Source: Phycisphaeraceae bacterium | GTDB taxonomy: Bacteria > Planctomycetota > Phycisphaerae > Phycisphaerales > Phycisphaeraceae | Direction: 5' to 3' | Assembly: GCA_003551485.1 (NCBI GenBank) | Contig: PUMS01000014.1 | Location: 1 to 8,142 of the forward strand | DNA length: 8,142 nucleotides | Shown: positions 1 through 6,103 of the stretch, piece by piece | Layout: each line of letters starts with the position of its first letter | Numbering within the stretch: the stretch's first letter is position 1 | Program-made: the position numbers and the translations under genes | Notes under the pieces: generated by a model | What the model was told of the DNA's origin: nothing | What the model saw: the letters and a program-made list of their open reading frames with translations, nothing else | The model's database searches: none

Positions 1-638
1 ATCGCGAGCGGCTCCTGCTCGCAGCACGCCTCGCCGCGGACCGCGCGGCGGGCGCTGCGCCGGATGCCGAACCGCCGCTCGTTATCAACACCCACCCGCT
101 GGGTGAAGACCGCCTCCTCGTCCGCCTCGAGCGCGACCGACTCATGCTGGCCGGGCCGCGGCCGGACGACATCACCGAACTCGGCCGGCACATCGCCGGG
201 CGGCTGGAACGTGAGGAGCCGGTTGCCGTCTACCGCATCCACGCCCCCGCCTCCGTCGCGGCCCCCACCGCCGCCGCGGCCGGTCAGCCGGTGCTGATTC
301 CCACTTCGCACGGCCTTTGGGCCATGGATGCGGATGCGGATGACCCCCGCCGGGTGGACTTGGGCCTCCATCAGCAGGATGTGCCCGTTCGGATCATGGC
401 CTGGCCGAAGCGCGAGGGCCGCATCTACGTGGGCGTGGTGCCGCAGGCCGGCGGCGCGATTGTCGAGCTTCGCGGCCCGGACCTGCAACCGCGCCGCACC
501 GGTGGGTTCAACGGCAAGGGCCCGCAGGATGAGTTCGCCGCCGACCTGCCCACGCTGCTGTTCGAACTCGCCCTGCGGAAGCTGATCGAGCTGGAAAGCC
601 AGCCGCCCGCCCCGCCCGAGGCCGCCGATGAGGCATAG
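1..638 (+). CDS. Unrecognised protein, C-terminal part (5' end outside window)
   Basis: The frame is open from the left edge (first complete codon at base 3) to a TAG at 636-638, giving 211 visible residues. The ATG at 144 is internal: sensible protein-like sequence (PLVINTHPLGEDRLLVRLER) lies upstream in frame, so this is a truncated gene and not one starting at 144. The visible part begins with an Ala/Arg/Leu-rich helix-like stretch. It continues with a mixed alpha/beta-looking segment, an Ala/Pro linker near residues 80-95, a second compact segment (GLWAMDADADD, then RIYVGVVPQAGGAIVELRG), and an acidic Pro/Ala-rich end after a Leu-rich helix (LPTLLFELALRKLIELES). I see no membrane segment and no catalytic motif that I recognise. 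It lies on the same strand as the pseudopilin gene 331 bases downstream, with nothing to show a shared function. I do not recognise the family. Confidence 0.7.
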   Translation, partial: RERLLLAARLAADRAAGAAPDAEPPLVINTHPLGEDRLLVRLERDRLMLAGPRPDDITELGRHIAGRLEREEPVAVYRIHAPASVAAPTAAAAGQPVLIPTSHGLWAMDADADDPRRVDLGLHQQDVPVRIMAWPKREGRIYVGVVPQAGGAIVELRGPDLQPRRTGGFNGKGPQDEFAADLPTLLFELALRKLIELESQPPAPPEAADEA

Positions 639-747
639 GCGACCACGGCGTGCTGCGAAGATGGCGCGGACAAGCGGTTGCCGGGCATCATCGGCACGCT
701 GACTGCACCCTCTTGCGGCCGGGCCCGGTGCAGGCTACGCTTCATAC

Positions 748-758
748 GGTTGTCAACC
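748..758. promoter_or_regulatory. Perfect palindrome GGTTGTCAACC, possible operator
   Basis: GGTTG-T-CAACC is a perfect 5+1+5 inverted repeat in the lower-GC part of the region upstream of the pseudopilin gene. It contains TTGTCA (750-755), which resembles a -35 hexamer, but I see no good -10 hexamer 16-18 bases downstream. A dimeric regulator site is conceivable. So is chance, because an 11-base palindrome is not rare. A similar string occurs inside the ATPase gene near 7142-7152, which weakens the case. Confidence 0.18.
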
Positions 759-957
759 TTCTTCTCGTTCGCACCGTTCGTGTGCAGCGAATAAAGGTGG
801 TGATCGCGGCTGACGACATGGCCGGCTGGTAATCCCGACCGAGTCGCACCGGACTCATCGAACCGTCGTCGACCGCATCGTGCCCGCGGATGTATCACGG
901 CCCGTCTGGCAAGCGCGGCGGGCGGCATGAAGACGCTGTCCGGGTCTGTCATCTGCC

Positions 958-962
958 AGGAA
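958..962 (+). promoter_or_regulatory. Ribosome binding site of the pseudopilin gene
   Basis: AGGAA lies seven bases before the ATG at 970. It supports this start over the competing ATG at 927, which is in another frame and lacks a comparable purine-rich stretch. Confidence 0.6.
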
Positions 963-969
963 CGACAAC

Positions 970-1602
970 ATGAAGATGCGATCCGGATTCACCCTGATCG
1001 AACTGCTGGTGGTCATCTCGATCATTGCCCTGCTGATGTCGCTGCTTCTGGCGGCGCTGGGCTCAGCGCAGGAAGCGGGCCGGACGGCGGTGTGCCTGAG
1101 CGGGGCCAGGCAGATCGCGGTGGCCCATCAGCACTACGCCCAGGACCATCGCGGCCACTACCCGGCGCCGCGAGCCTACCTGAGCACCGGCTCCTGGGCC
1201 GAGGTGCCCCATCGCAGCATCCTCGTGCTGGAAGGATACCTGGAGGTGGTCGGGTTGCTGGGCGTGTTCCGCTGTCCCAGCGACGACGGCTTTCGCCAGC
1301 CCAACGCCTCCACTGCCGTGAGCCCGCCCAACTTCAGCTACACGCGCAACATGGCGATGCCCGGCGGCCAGCGCATGGACGGGTTGGGCAACACCAGCCG
1401 CACCGTGCTGCTGGTGGAGGAATGGGAGCAGTCGCCGATGAACGATGCGGGCTTCTATGCCAATTCGTTCGACTTCCTCACCTATCGGCACCAGGATCGG
1501 GGCACGATGTCGTTTCTCGATGTCAGCGTGCGAACGGTCGATGCCGACTGGTACAACAGCATGCCCGCCGGCATGCGCGGCAACTTCCTTCGCGGCCGGT
1601 GA
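970..1602 (+). CDS. Type IV pilin-like / pseudopilin protein with N-terminal methylation motif
   Basis: This 210-residue protein opens with a short basic leader (MKMRSG) followed by FTLIELL and a ~22-residue hydrophobic helix. That is the classic prepilin peptidase site, with cleavage expected between G6 and F7 and the conserved Glu at +5 (E11). After the helix the body carries an FRCPSDD motif (C102-P103-S104-D105). Near the end is H174-X9-D184, matching the H-X9-DG processing-associated motif of planctomycete/verrucomicrobial pseudopilins, except that the usual Gly is Val (D184-V185). The start at 970 is supported by AGGAA at 958-962, seven bases upstream, and by the motif position. An ATG at 976 would leave only R-S-G before the cleavage site and is less likely. 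The mature protein should be inserted in the inner membrane with its C-terminal part outside. No secretion or pilus assembly genes are nearby, so it is an orphan. These proteins are numerous in planctomycetes and their roles are mostly unknown. Confidence 0.9.
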   Translation: MKMRSGFTLIELLVVISIIALLMSLLLAALGSAQEAGRTAVCLSGARQIAVAHQHYAQDHRGHYPAPRAYLSTGSWAEVPHRSILVLEGYLEVVGLLGVFRCPSDDGFRQPNASTAVSPPNFSYTRNMAMPGGQRMDGLGNTSRTVLLVEEWEQSPMNDAGFYANSFDFLTYRHQDRGTMSFLDVSVRTVDADWYNSMPAGMRGNFLRGR

Positions 1603-1663
1603 AGGGCTCTGCCGGACGGTGGGTTTTCAGCGATCAGCGGCGCAGGGGTTATCTTTGATCACC

Positions 1664-1719
1664 CGGCGAAGCCGTCGCCGTAGGGTGGGTAGAGCGAGGC
1701 TTTGCGAGCGACGGCTTCG
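1664..1719. repeat. Nested small inverted repeats beside the left repeat copy
   Basis: CGGCGA (1664-1669) pairs with TCGCCG (1675-1680) around a 5-base loop. In addition CGAAGCCGTCGC (1667-1678) is the exact reverse complement of GCGACGGCTTCG (1708-1719). The two structures are mutually exclusive with each other and with the main hairpin of the left copy. Both lie just past the end of the pseudopilin gene. Confidence 0.5.
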
Positions 1720-1743
1720 ACAGCGCTCCGCGCTAAACCCACC
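1676..1743 (+). repeat. Palindromic intergenic repeat, left copy (with 24-nt insertion)
   Basis: This copy begins with CGCCGTAGGGTGGGTAGAGC and ends with AACCCACC. GGTGGGT (1684-1690) can pair with ACCCACC (1737-1743) to form a hairpin, and the outer stem extends with two mismatches. Its first 24 bases (1676-1699) are a perfect reverse complement of 1901-1924. Compared with the right copy, bases 1712-1735 are extra, while both sides of that insertion align. The start of the inserted segment, together with preceding bases (1708-1719), is the reverse complement of 1667-1678, so an alternative hairpin is possible. Palindromic repeats of this general form are familiar from intergenic regions of many bacteria. 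The assignment to a REP-like class is from memory. Confidence 0.75.
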
Positions 1744-1880
1744 ACCCCTCGGTTCGAGCACGGTTTGTCCCCGGTCTACGCAAAGCCGCTACGAATCGCT
1801 GGGGGGATGGCTCAACCCCCGCTCCCCCACTCCTGGCCCTGTGAAAGCCCCGGCGCCTGTCGTCCTCGCCACGATTTATT

Positions 1881-1924
1881 GGTGGGTTTCGCTCGGAGGA
1901 CCTCGCTCTACCCACCCTACGGCG
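1881..1924 (-). repeat. Palindromic intergenic repeat, right copy (short form)
   Basis: Read on the minus strand, this 44-base copy begins with the same 24 bases as the left copy, continues with a variable TCCT and the shared CGAGCGA, and ends AACCCACC. GGTGGGT (1881-1887) and ACCCACC (1910-1916) form a 7-bp stem. It lies 16 bases past the stop codon of the TPR-like gene, so it would be in that transcript's 3' end, where a stem could stabilise the message or help end transcription. No U-tract follows. Confidence 0.75.
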
Positions 1925-1939
1925 GATGGCGATCATCCA

Positions 1940-3946
1940 TCATTCGGCGCGGGGGTCGGGGAAGGCGAGGTCGGGGTCGATGCCGGCCTGGCGGCATTCG
2001 TGGCGCAGGCGTTCGATGATGCGGGGGTAGACGGCCTCGCGAAGCTCGAGCGGGGCGTGCTCCCAGGCGCGGCGGCGTTCGCGCAGGGGGGCGAAGCCGT
2101 AGAAAGGGTCGGCCCCGAGCATGAACATGGCGAAGGCCGCCCGTTCCATCTCCGGCAGCGGCGGCAGGTGCTGGCGGGCCAGGGGCGCGGCGATGTCGCC
2201 GCGACGGCCCTCGTGCCAGCGCTCGTGGGCCCAGGCGGCGAACTCGCGGTAGCGGCGGTACTGGCCCAGATCGCCCTGGAGCAGGCCATCGCGAAAGCCG
2301 CGGACGAGCTGAACCTGGATGAAGCCCTGGGCGTGGTCCTGGGTGTCGAGGTTCTCGATCAGCTCGTTCGTGGCAAGCTGCTCGAGCGACTGCTCGTAGC
2401 GGCCTGTGCGGCGGTTGTGCTCCATGTCGCCGTAGAGGTCGCGGGCACGTTCGAAGTACCGCCGCGCTTCGCCCCACTCGCCGGCGGCGAAGTAGGCCAT
2501 GATGGCATCGAGCAGCATGTTCTCGTGGCCGGGCTCGTAGGCCTGGGGCGTGCCGCGGACCTCCTCGCGGGTGATCACGTCGATGGCGCGCTGCCAGATG
2601 CGGTCGTAGCCTTCATAGAAGCGCAGGTCCGGCCCGCGGATCAGCCAGGCCTCGGCCAGCATGGGATCGACATCGGCGATGACGGGGCGCTGCTGCTCGG
2701 TCATGTCGATGGTGATCGCCTCGCCCGCCCACTCCTCGGGCGCACGCAGCGTGGGGTCGAAGCTGATGGTCCCGTTACGCGCCAGCGACTGCATGGCGTG
2801 GATGGCGCTGCGGTAGATGTTGAGCGCATCCTCGCGCGGGAGGCGATCGACGTCGCGCACGGCGATGATGCCCTTGACGATCCAGTAAAGCCCGTGCGAG
2901 GCCGGGTGGCGCCAGTCCAGCGGGCCGAAGCCCAGAAGGTCCGGGTCATCCTGATCGCCGGCCATGAGCTGGTACATCAGGTTCACATCCATGTTGTATC
3001 GGTCGGTGATGATGCGCTTTCGCAGGTGGTTCTCCAGCGCCTCGAGTGCGGCCTTCTTCCGCGGGTCATCGGCCTCGCGGTAGCGCTGCACCAGCAGCAC
3101 CAGCGGGTCATCCAAAGCCGGCAGGCGCTCCATGTCGAAGCGCTGCCGCATCTGCTGGGCATCGCCGGCGAACACGTGCATCAGGACCGAATCGAGCACC
3201 ATCCGGGCACGGGCGAGGTGGCGCAGCATGCGCTCATCGGGCCGGTAGGTGAGCGTGGCCAACTCCTCCAGCAGCGGCGCCACCTGCGGCACCTGCCTTC
3301 GCAGGGCGGCGATGTCGTCGGGCGCATCGACGATGCGCCCAAAGCGTGCCAGGGCCTGCTCGGTGGTTTCACCGGGCTCGGGAGCGCCGACCACCTCGTG
3401 CCACTCGAGGGCGAGTCGGCGCTTGTAGTACCAGTGCATGTCGTCGCTGTACTGCTCGATCTTGTGCAGGAATATCCAGGCCAGTTCGCGGTAGAGCGCC
3501 CCGCCGCGCGGGTTGAGTGGGATGCCGTGGTCGCGCAGCAGGCTGATGCCGCTGTTGACCCAGAACCATCGGTCCTGGGGTGTGTGGGTCTCGACGGAGA
3601 TGTTGTAGGCCATGTTCCAGGCGTTGAAGACCCACACCTGCTGGAAGCCGGGCTGGAGCATCGAGATCCACTGCGACCACTGGTTGGCCTCGGCGTACTG
3701 GCCGGCATCCTTCAGCCGGGTGGCCCGGTCCCACAGGTACATCACCGCGGCGGCACGCACCGGCCCGCCCACGGTCGAGGCCAGCGTCACCGCCGGGGGC
3801 GCGCGGTGGGTGTCCACCGTCGGCCGCAGGCCCAGTTGAAGCTCATTGTATTCCCTCGAGATCGACTGCCCCAGCAGGCCACCGGCCGCCAGCAGCGCGG
3901 CGGTGAGCACCAGGCAGAGGACGATGATGATGCGGTTGCGGTTCAT
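1940..3946 (-). CDS. Membrane-anchored TPR-like protein of an ABC-2 transporter operon
   Basis: This 668-residue protein starts with MNRNR and a single hydrophobic helix (about residues 6-26). No lipobox is evident, so it is probably an uncleaved or signal-anchored protein with the rest outside the cytoplasmic membrane. TPR-like helical pairs are visible at about residues 66-115 (YLWDRATRLKDAGQYAEANQ) and 478-507 (AIMAYFAAGEWGEARRYFER). Between them lie conserved-looking aromatic motifs: ELAWIFLHKI with DDMHWYYKRRLALEW (about 154-182) and DWRHPASHGLYW (about 344-355). I associate these with planctomycete proteins encoded beside ABC-2 permeases, from memory. No catalytic motif is seen, so a scaffold or cargo-binding role is inference. 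The start at 3946 has GGAG at 3956-3959, nine bases upstream. It is the last gene of the minus-strand operon, 88 bases after the permease, and ends next to a palindromic repeat. Confidence 0.85.
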   Translation of the reverse strand: MNRNRIIIVLCLVLTAALLAAGGLLGQSISREYNELQLGLRPTVDTHRAPPAVTLASTVGGPVRAAAVMYLWDRATRLKDAGQYAEANQWSQWISMLQPGFQQVWVFNAWNMAYNISVETHTPQDRWFWVNSGISLLRDHGIPLNPRGGALYRELAWIFLHKIEQYSDDMHWYYKRRLALEWHEVVGAPEPGETTEQALARFGRIVDAPDDIAALRRQVPQVAPLLEELATLTYRPDERMLRHLARARMVLDSVLMHVFAGDAQQMRQRFDMERLPALDDPLVLLVQRYREADDPRKKAALEALENHLRKRIITDRYNMDVNLMYQLMAGDQDDPDLLGFGPLDWRHPASHGLYWIVKGIIAVRDVDRLPREDALNIYRSAIHAMQSLARNGTISFDPTLRAPEEWAGEAITIDMTEQQRPVIADVDPMLAEAWLIRGPDLRFYEGYDRIWQRAIDVITREEVRGTPQAYEPGHENMLLDAIMAYFAAGEWGEARRYFERARDLYGDMEHNRRTGRYEQSLEQLATNELIENLDTQDHAQGFIQVQLVRGFRDGLLQGDLGQYRRYREFAAWAHERWHEGRRGDIAAPLARQHLPPLPEMERAAFAMFMLGADPFYGFAPLRERRRAWEHAPLELREAVYPRIIERLRHECRQAGIDPDLAFPDPRAE

Positions 3947-3955
3947 GTCTGCACA

Positions 3956-3959
3956 CTCC
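3956..3959 (-). promoter_or_regulatory. Ribosome binding site of the TPR-like gene
   Basis: GGAG on the minus strand lies nine bases before the ATG at 3946. It supports that start, which also puts the hydrophobic anchor directly at the N-terminus. Confidence 0.5.
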
Positions 3960-3974
3960 GGGGCGCGGAAGCGG

Positions 3975-3990
3975 GCCGGCGGGCGCCGGC
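3975..3990. other. GC-rich hairpin between permease and TPR-like genes
   Basis: GCCGGC-GGGC-GCCGGC forms a 6-bp all-GC stem with a 4-base loop in the 88-base gap (3947-4034). A second small stem, GGGC-CT-GCCC, sits at 4006-4015. Neither is followed by a T-run in the direction of transcription, so they are not intrinsic terminators. They could separate expression levels of the two genes by stabilising the upstream message. In such GC-rich DNA, chance stems of this size are common. Confidence 0.25.
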
Positions 3991-4034
3991 AGCGAGACCG
4001 GTCGCGGGCCTGCCCGATGCGCTTCGCGGCCCCA

Positions 4035-6068
4035 TCAGCCCACCGTCACGCGGGCCAGCTCGCGGCGTCCGAAGGCCACCAGCGCCACCACGGCGCACAC
4101 CCCGCCCCAGATCACCCACAGCCACAGGCCCGCCTCGGCAACCGTGGCCGTGCTCACCAGCCGGCCGGTGGCCACATCGCTGATGGGGCTATAGGCGCCC
4201 AGCGAAGGCATCACCGTGGCCACGAACTTGCCCAGTAATGTTATGACCATGCGCACCACCAGGTTCACGGCCTCGCCCAGGGTGCCGTCGGCGAAGCGCT
4301 CGCCGATCATGCCCATGCTCTCGCTCAGCCACTCGCCGAGGTTGTCGCGAAGGCCCGGCAGGGGCTGGGGGTAGTAGCGCAGCGCCTCGTTGAGGTACTC
4401 GCGGGCCAGCCCCGCCACGGCGACCAGGCCGCTGAACAGAAGCGCCACCTGGAAGCCCAGGAAGCTGGCGGCCATCAGCGCAATGGCGGCGATCAGCCCC
4501 AGTTGCAGCCACAGGATCACCATCGCCCGCGCCAGGTTGCCCTCGAAGCTGCCCGCCGGGCTCAGCAGCAGCAGGCCCTCGCCGGGGTCGAAGCGAAGGT
4601 CGCCGAAGGCGTAGGGGCCGTCGCGGTCGGAGGTATTGAGAATCTCCACCACCAGCCGCCCGCCAGCCGTGATGCGGTCGGCGGGGATGGTGAACTCGCG
4701 GAAGGCATCGTTCTTGGTCCGCACCTCCGGCACCGCCACGCCCGCGGGTGCTCCCGGCGGGGGGACCAGGAACGGGCGGTCATCGATACGCAGTTGGAAG
4801 GTGACCGAGTCGTCATCGATCTGCGGCGAGCGCGTCCGCCGCGGCTTGAGGCGCAGGAACACCGAGTCACCGCGCTGGCGCACCTGGTCGAGGCCGGTGA
4901 AGATGAAGCGCTGGCGGTGCTGGGGGCCGATGGTGTGCCAGGCGGTGATGGCGGACTGGCGGGCTTCATCGCGGTCGCGCTCGGTCAGCGGTCCCTCGCC
5001 GCGCAGCTCGCGCTCGCGCTGGCGGGTTTCCAGGATTCGCTGCACCTGCCCCTCGAGCCAGGCCGGATCGTGCGGCTGGGGCAGGACCTCGGCCCGTGCG
5101 GTGAGCACCTCCCGCCGCGCCTGCTGACGGTCCTCGGAGCCGGCCGGGAAGCGGTTCATGGTCACCTCGGCCAGCACCCAGATCGCCAGGCCGCTGATGG
5201 CCACCAGCACCGCGGTGAGCACCGCAAGGCCCAGCCACTTGCCCGCCAGGTAGGCCGGCCGGCTCACCGGCTTGGTCATGGTCAGGTAGATGTGCTTCTG
5301 GTCCAGGTCGCGGCCGATGGTCGAGCAGCCCAGCAGCAGCGTCATCACGCCCAGCAGCAGGCTCATCCACGTCAGCGAGCTGGTCAGCAGCCGCGTGAGT
5401 TGATAGTCCAGCCGGTCATCGGCCGGGACGCGCACCAGTTCGACCAGCACCACGGCCAGGGCGATGATGATGATCAGCCCCACGCGCATGCGAACGGCCT
5501 CATCGAGCACGGTGCGGGCGATGCCGATGATCGGCCGCCCCCCCACCAGCGCCAGCCGCGCCAGCCACAGACCCAGCGCATAGGCACCCAGCAGCGCCGC
5601 CGCGCCGATGACCAGCAGCGCCAGGTCCTCGCGCTCCAGCAGGTGCAGCAGGTAGCCCACCGCCGCGGCGTAGGCCCCGCCGAAGAGCGTCATCGCCACC
5701 AGCCGCAGCGTGCGGTACTCGCCGACGGCCCACCAGATGATGGCCAGTTCCAGCACCGCGCCGCCGACGAGCACCAGCGTCGCCGCGGGGGCGAAGTCCA
5801 TGAAAAACAGCGTGCCCGCGCCGAGCACCTTGGCGATGTAGACCAGGGTGAAGTTGGTCCACCACGCTCCCCACTGCGACCTCGCCGCGGCGAACACCGC
5901 GCCCGCGGCCATGAGGCCCGCGGCGGTAACGGCGCCCATCGTGACGATGCCGGCGATGTCGCCGCGGCCCTCGAAGTGCAGCATGAGCACCGCCACGAGC
6001 GCGACCAGCAGGGTCGCACCGAGGCTGGCAAGCCACAGCTTCCAGGCGTTACCGGGCAAGATCGGCAT
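4035..6068 (-). CDS. ABC-2 type transporter permease with N-terminal membrane domain and large soluble insertion
   Basis: This 677-residue integral membrane protein is the likely partner of the upstream ATPase. Residues 12-172 hold about six hydrophobic helices that precede the ABC-2 region. A second block follows, with helices at roughly 197-213, 231-250 and 273-303. Between its last two helices is CSTIGRDLDQKHIYLTMTKP and then VSRPAYLAGKWLGLA, the typical cytoplasmic loop of ABC-2 permeases (acidic/basic stretch, KP-x-SR, GK). Residues about 304-511 form a soluble region with a charged, helical first half and a beta-rich second half (DSVTFQLRIDDRPFLV, RLVVEILNTS). The last helices lie at 513-555, 601-620 and 646-666, and the protein ends in FGRRELARVTVG. 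The transported substrate cannot be read from the sequence. The gene follows the ATPase stop by 35 bases. The start is uncertain: AGGAG abuts the ATG at 6068 with no spacing, whereas a TTG at 6059-6057 would have nine bases. Confidence 0.9.
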   Translation of the reverse strand: MPILPGNAWKLWLASLGATLLVALVAVLMLHFEGRGDIAGIVTMGAVTAAGLMAAGAVFAAARSQWGAWWTNFTLVYIAKVLGAGTLFFMDFAPAATLVLVGGAVLELAIIWWAVGEYRTLRLVAMTLFGGAYAAAVGYLLHLLEREDLALLVIGAAALLGAYALGLWLARLALVGGRPIIGIARTVLDEAVRMRVGLIIIIALAVVLVELVRVPADDRLDYQLTRLLTSSLTWMSLLLGVMTLLLGCSTIGRDLDQKHIYLTMTKPVSRPAYLAGKWLGLAVLTAVLVAISGLAIWVLAEVTMNRFPAGSEDRQQARREVLTARAEVLPQPHDPAWLEGQVQRILETRQRERELRGEGPLTERDRDEARQSAITAWHTIGPQHRQRFIFTGLDQVRQRGDSVFLRLKPRRTRSPQIDDDSVTFQLRIDDRPFLVPPPGAPAGVAVPEVRTKNDAFREFTIPADRITAGGRLVVEILNTSDRDGPYAFGDLRFDPGEGLLLLSPAGSFEGNLARAMVILWLQLGLIAAIALMAASFLGFQVALLFSGLVAVAGLAREYLNEALRYYPQPLPGLRDNLGEWLSESMGMIGERFADGTLGEAVNLVVRMVITLLGKFVATVMPSLGAYSPISDVATGRLVSTATVAEAGLWLWVIWGGVCAVVALVAFGRRELARVTVG

Positions 6069-6073
6069 CTCCT
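6069..6073 (-). promoter_or_regulatory. Ribosome binding site that puts the permease start in doubt
   Basis: AGGAG lies flush against the ATG at 6068, too close for normal initiation. Nine bases further on is an in-frame TTG (6059-6057), at a workable spacing. The difference is only three residues and does not affect the first membrane helix. Confidence 0.45.
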
Positions 6074-6103
6074 GCCGCGCTGTAGTGGGCCGTGGCCGAC
6101 GGT

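Larger units (their letters stand above)
639..969. other. 331-base intergenic region, no supported gene
   Basis: This stretch separates the left-edge gene from the pseudopilin gene. The only plus-strand ORF of note (650-832, 60 codons) starts 11 bases after the previous stop. It has no clear ribosome binding site and its translation is not protein-like. The minus-strand ORF at 425-952 runs antisense into the upstream gene. The middle (about 740-800) is visibly less GC-rich than its surroundings and holds a perfect 11-base palindrome at 748-758, so it is the likeliest place for a promoter of the downstream gene. I could not find a well-spaced -35/-10 pair that I would defend. Confidence 0.5.
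1603..1939. other. Convergent intergenic region filled by an inverted-repeat element
   Basis: The pseudopilin gene (+) and the TPR-like gene (-) converge here. No believable gene is present. The 67-residue minus ORF (1733-1936) and the 105-residue plus ORF (1702-2019) are translations of the palindromic repeats themselves, and strings such as VGRARSSERNPPI are typical repeat by-products. Most of the region is two inverted copies of a GTAGGGTGGGT-type repeat at 1676-1743 and 1881-1924, with about 137 bases of less structured sequence between them. I found no hairpin followed by a T-run, so termination for both genes could rely on these repeats or on Rho. Confidence 0.6.

Noticed and set aside
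650..832. A 60-codon plus-strand ORF after the left-edge gene
   Set aside because: It has no convincing ribosome binding site and an Arg/His/Val-rich, non-protein-like translation, and it lies in the likely promoter region of the next gene.
841..856. Small hairpin GAGTC-GCACCG-GACTC as a terminator of the left-edge gene
   Set aside because: The stem is only 5 bp with no T-run after it, and it lies more than 200 bases past the stop codon.
1733..1936. A 67-codon minus-strand ORF in the convergent gap
   Set aside because: It is made from the two palindromic repeat copies. The translation VGRARSSERNPPI is what this repeat type yields when read through, and there is no ribosome binding site.
1445..4183. 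A 912-codon plus-strand ORF antisense to the TPR-like gene
   Set aside because: It is in exact codon register with the minus-strand gene. Its stops would correspond to the sense codons TTA, CTA and TCA, which are rare in GC-rich genes, so a long mirror ORF is expected. Its translation shows no domain, while the minus frame has a signal anchor, TPR-like motifs and a ribosome binding site.
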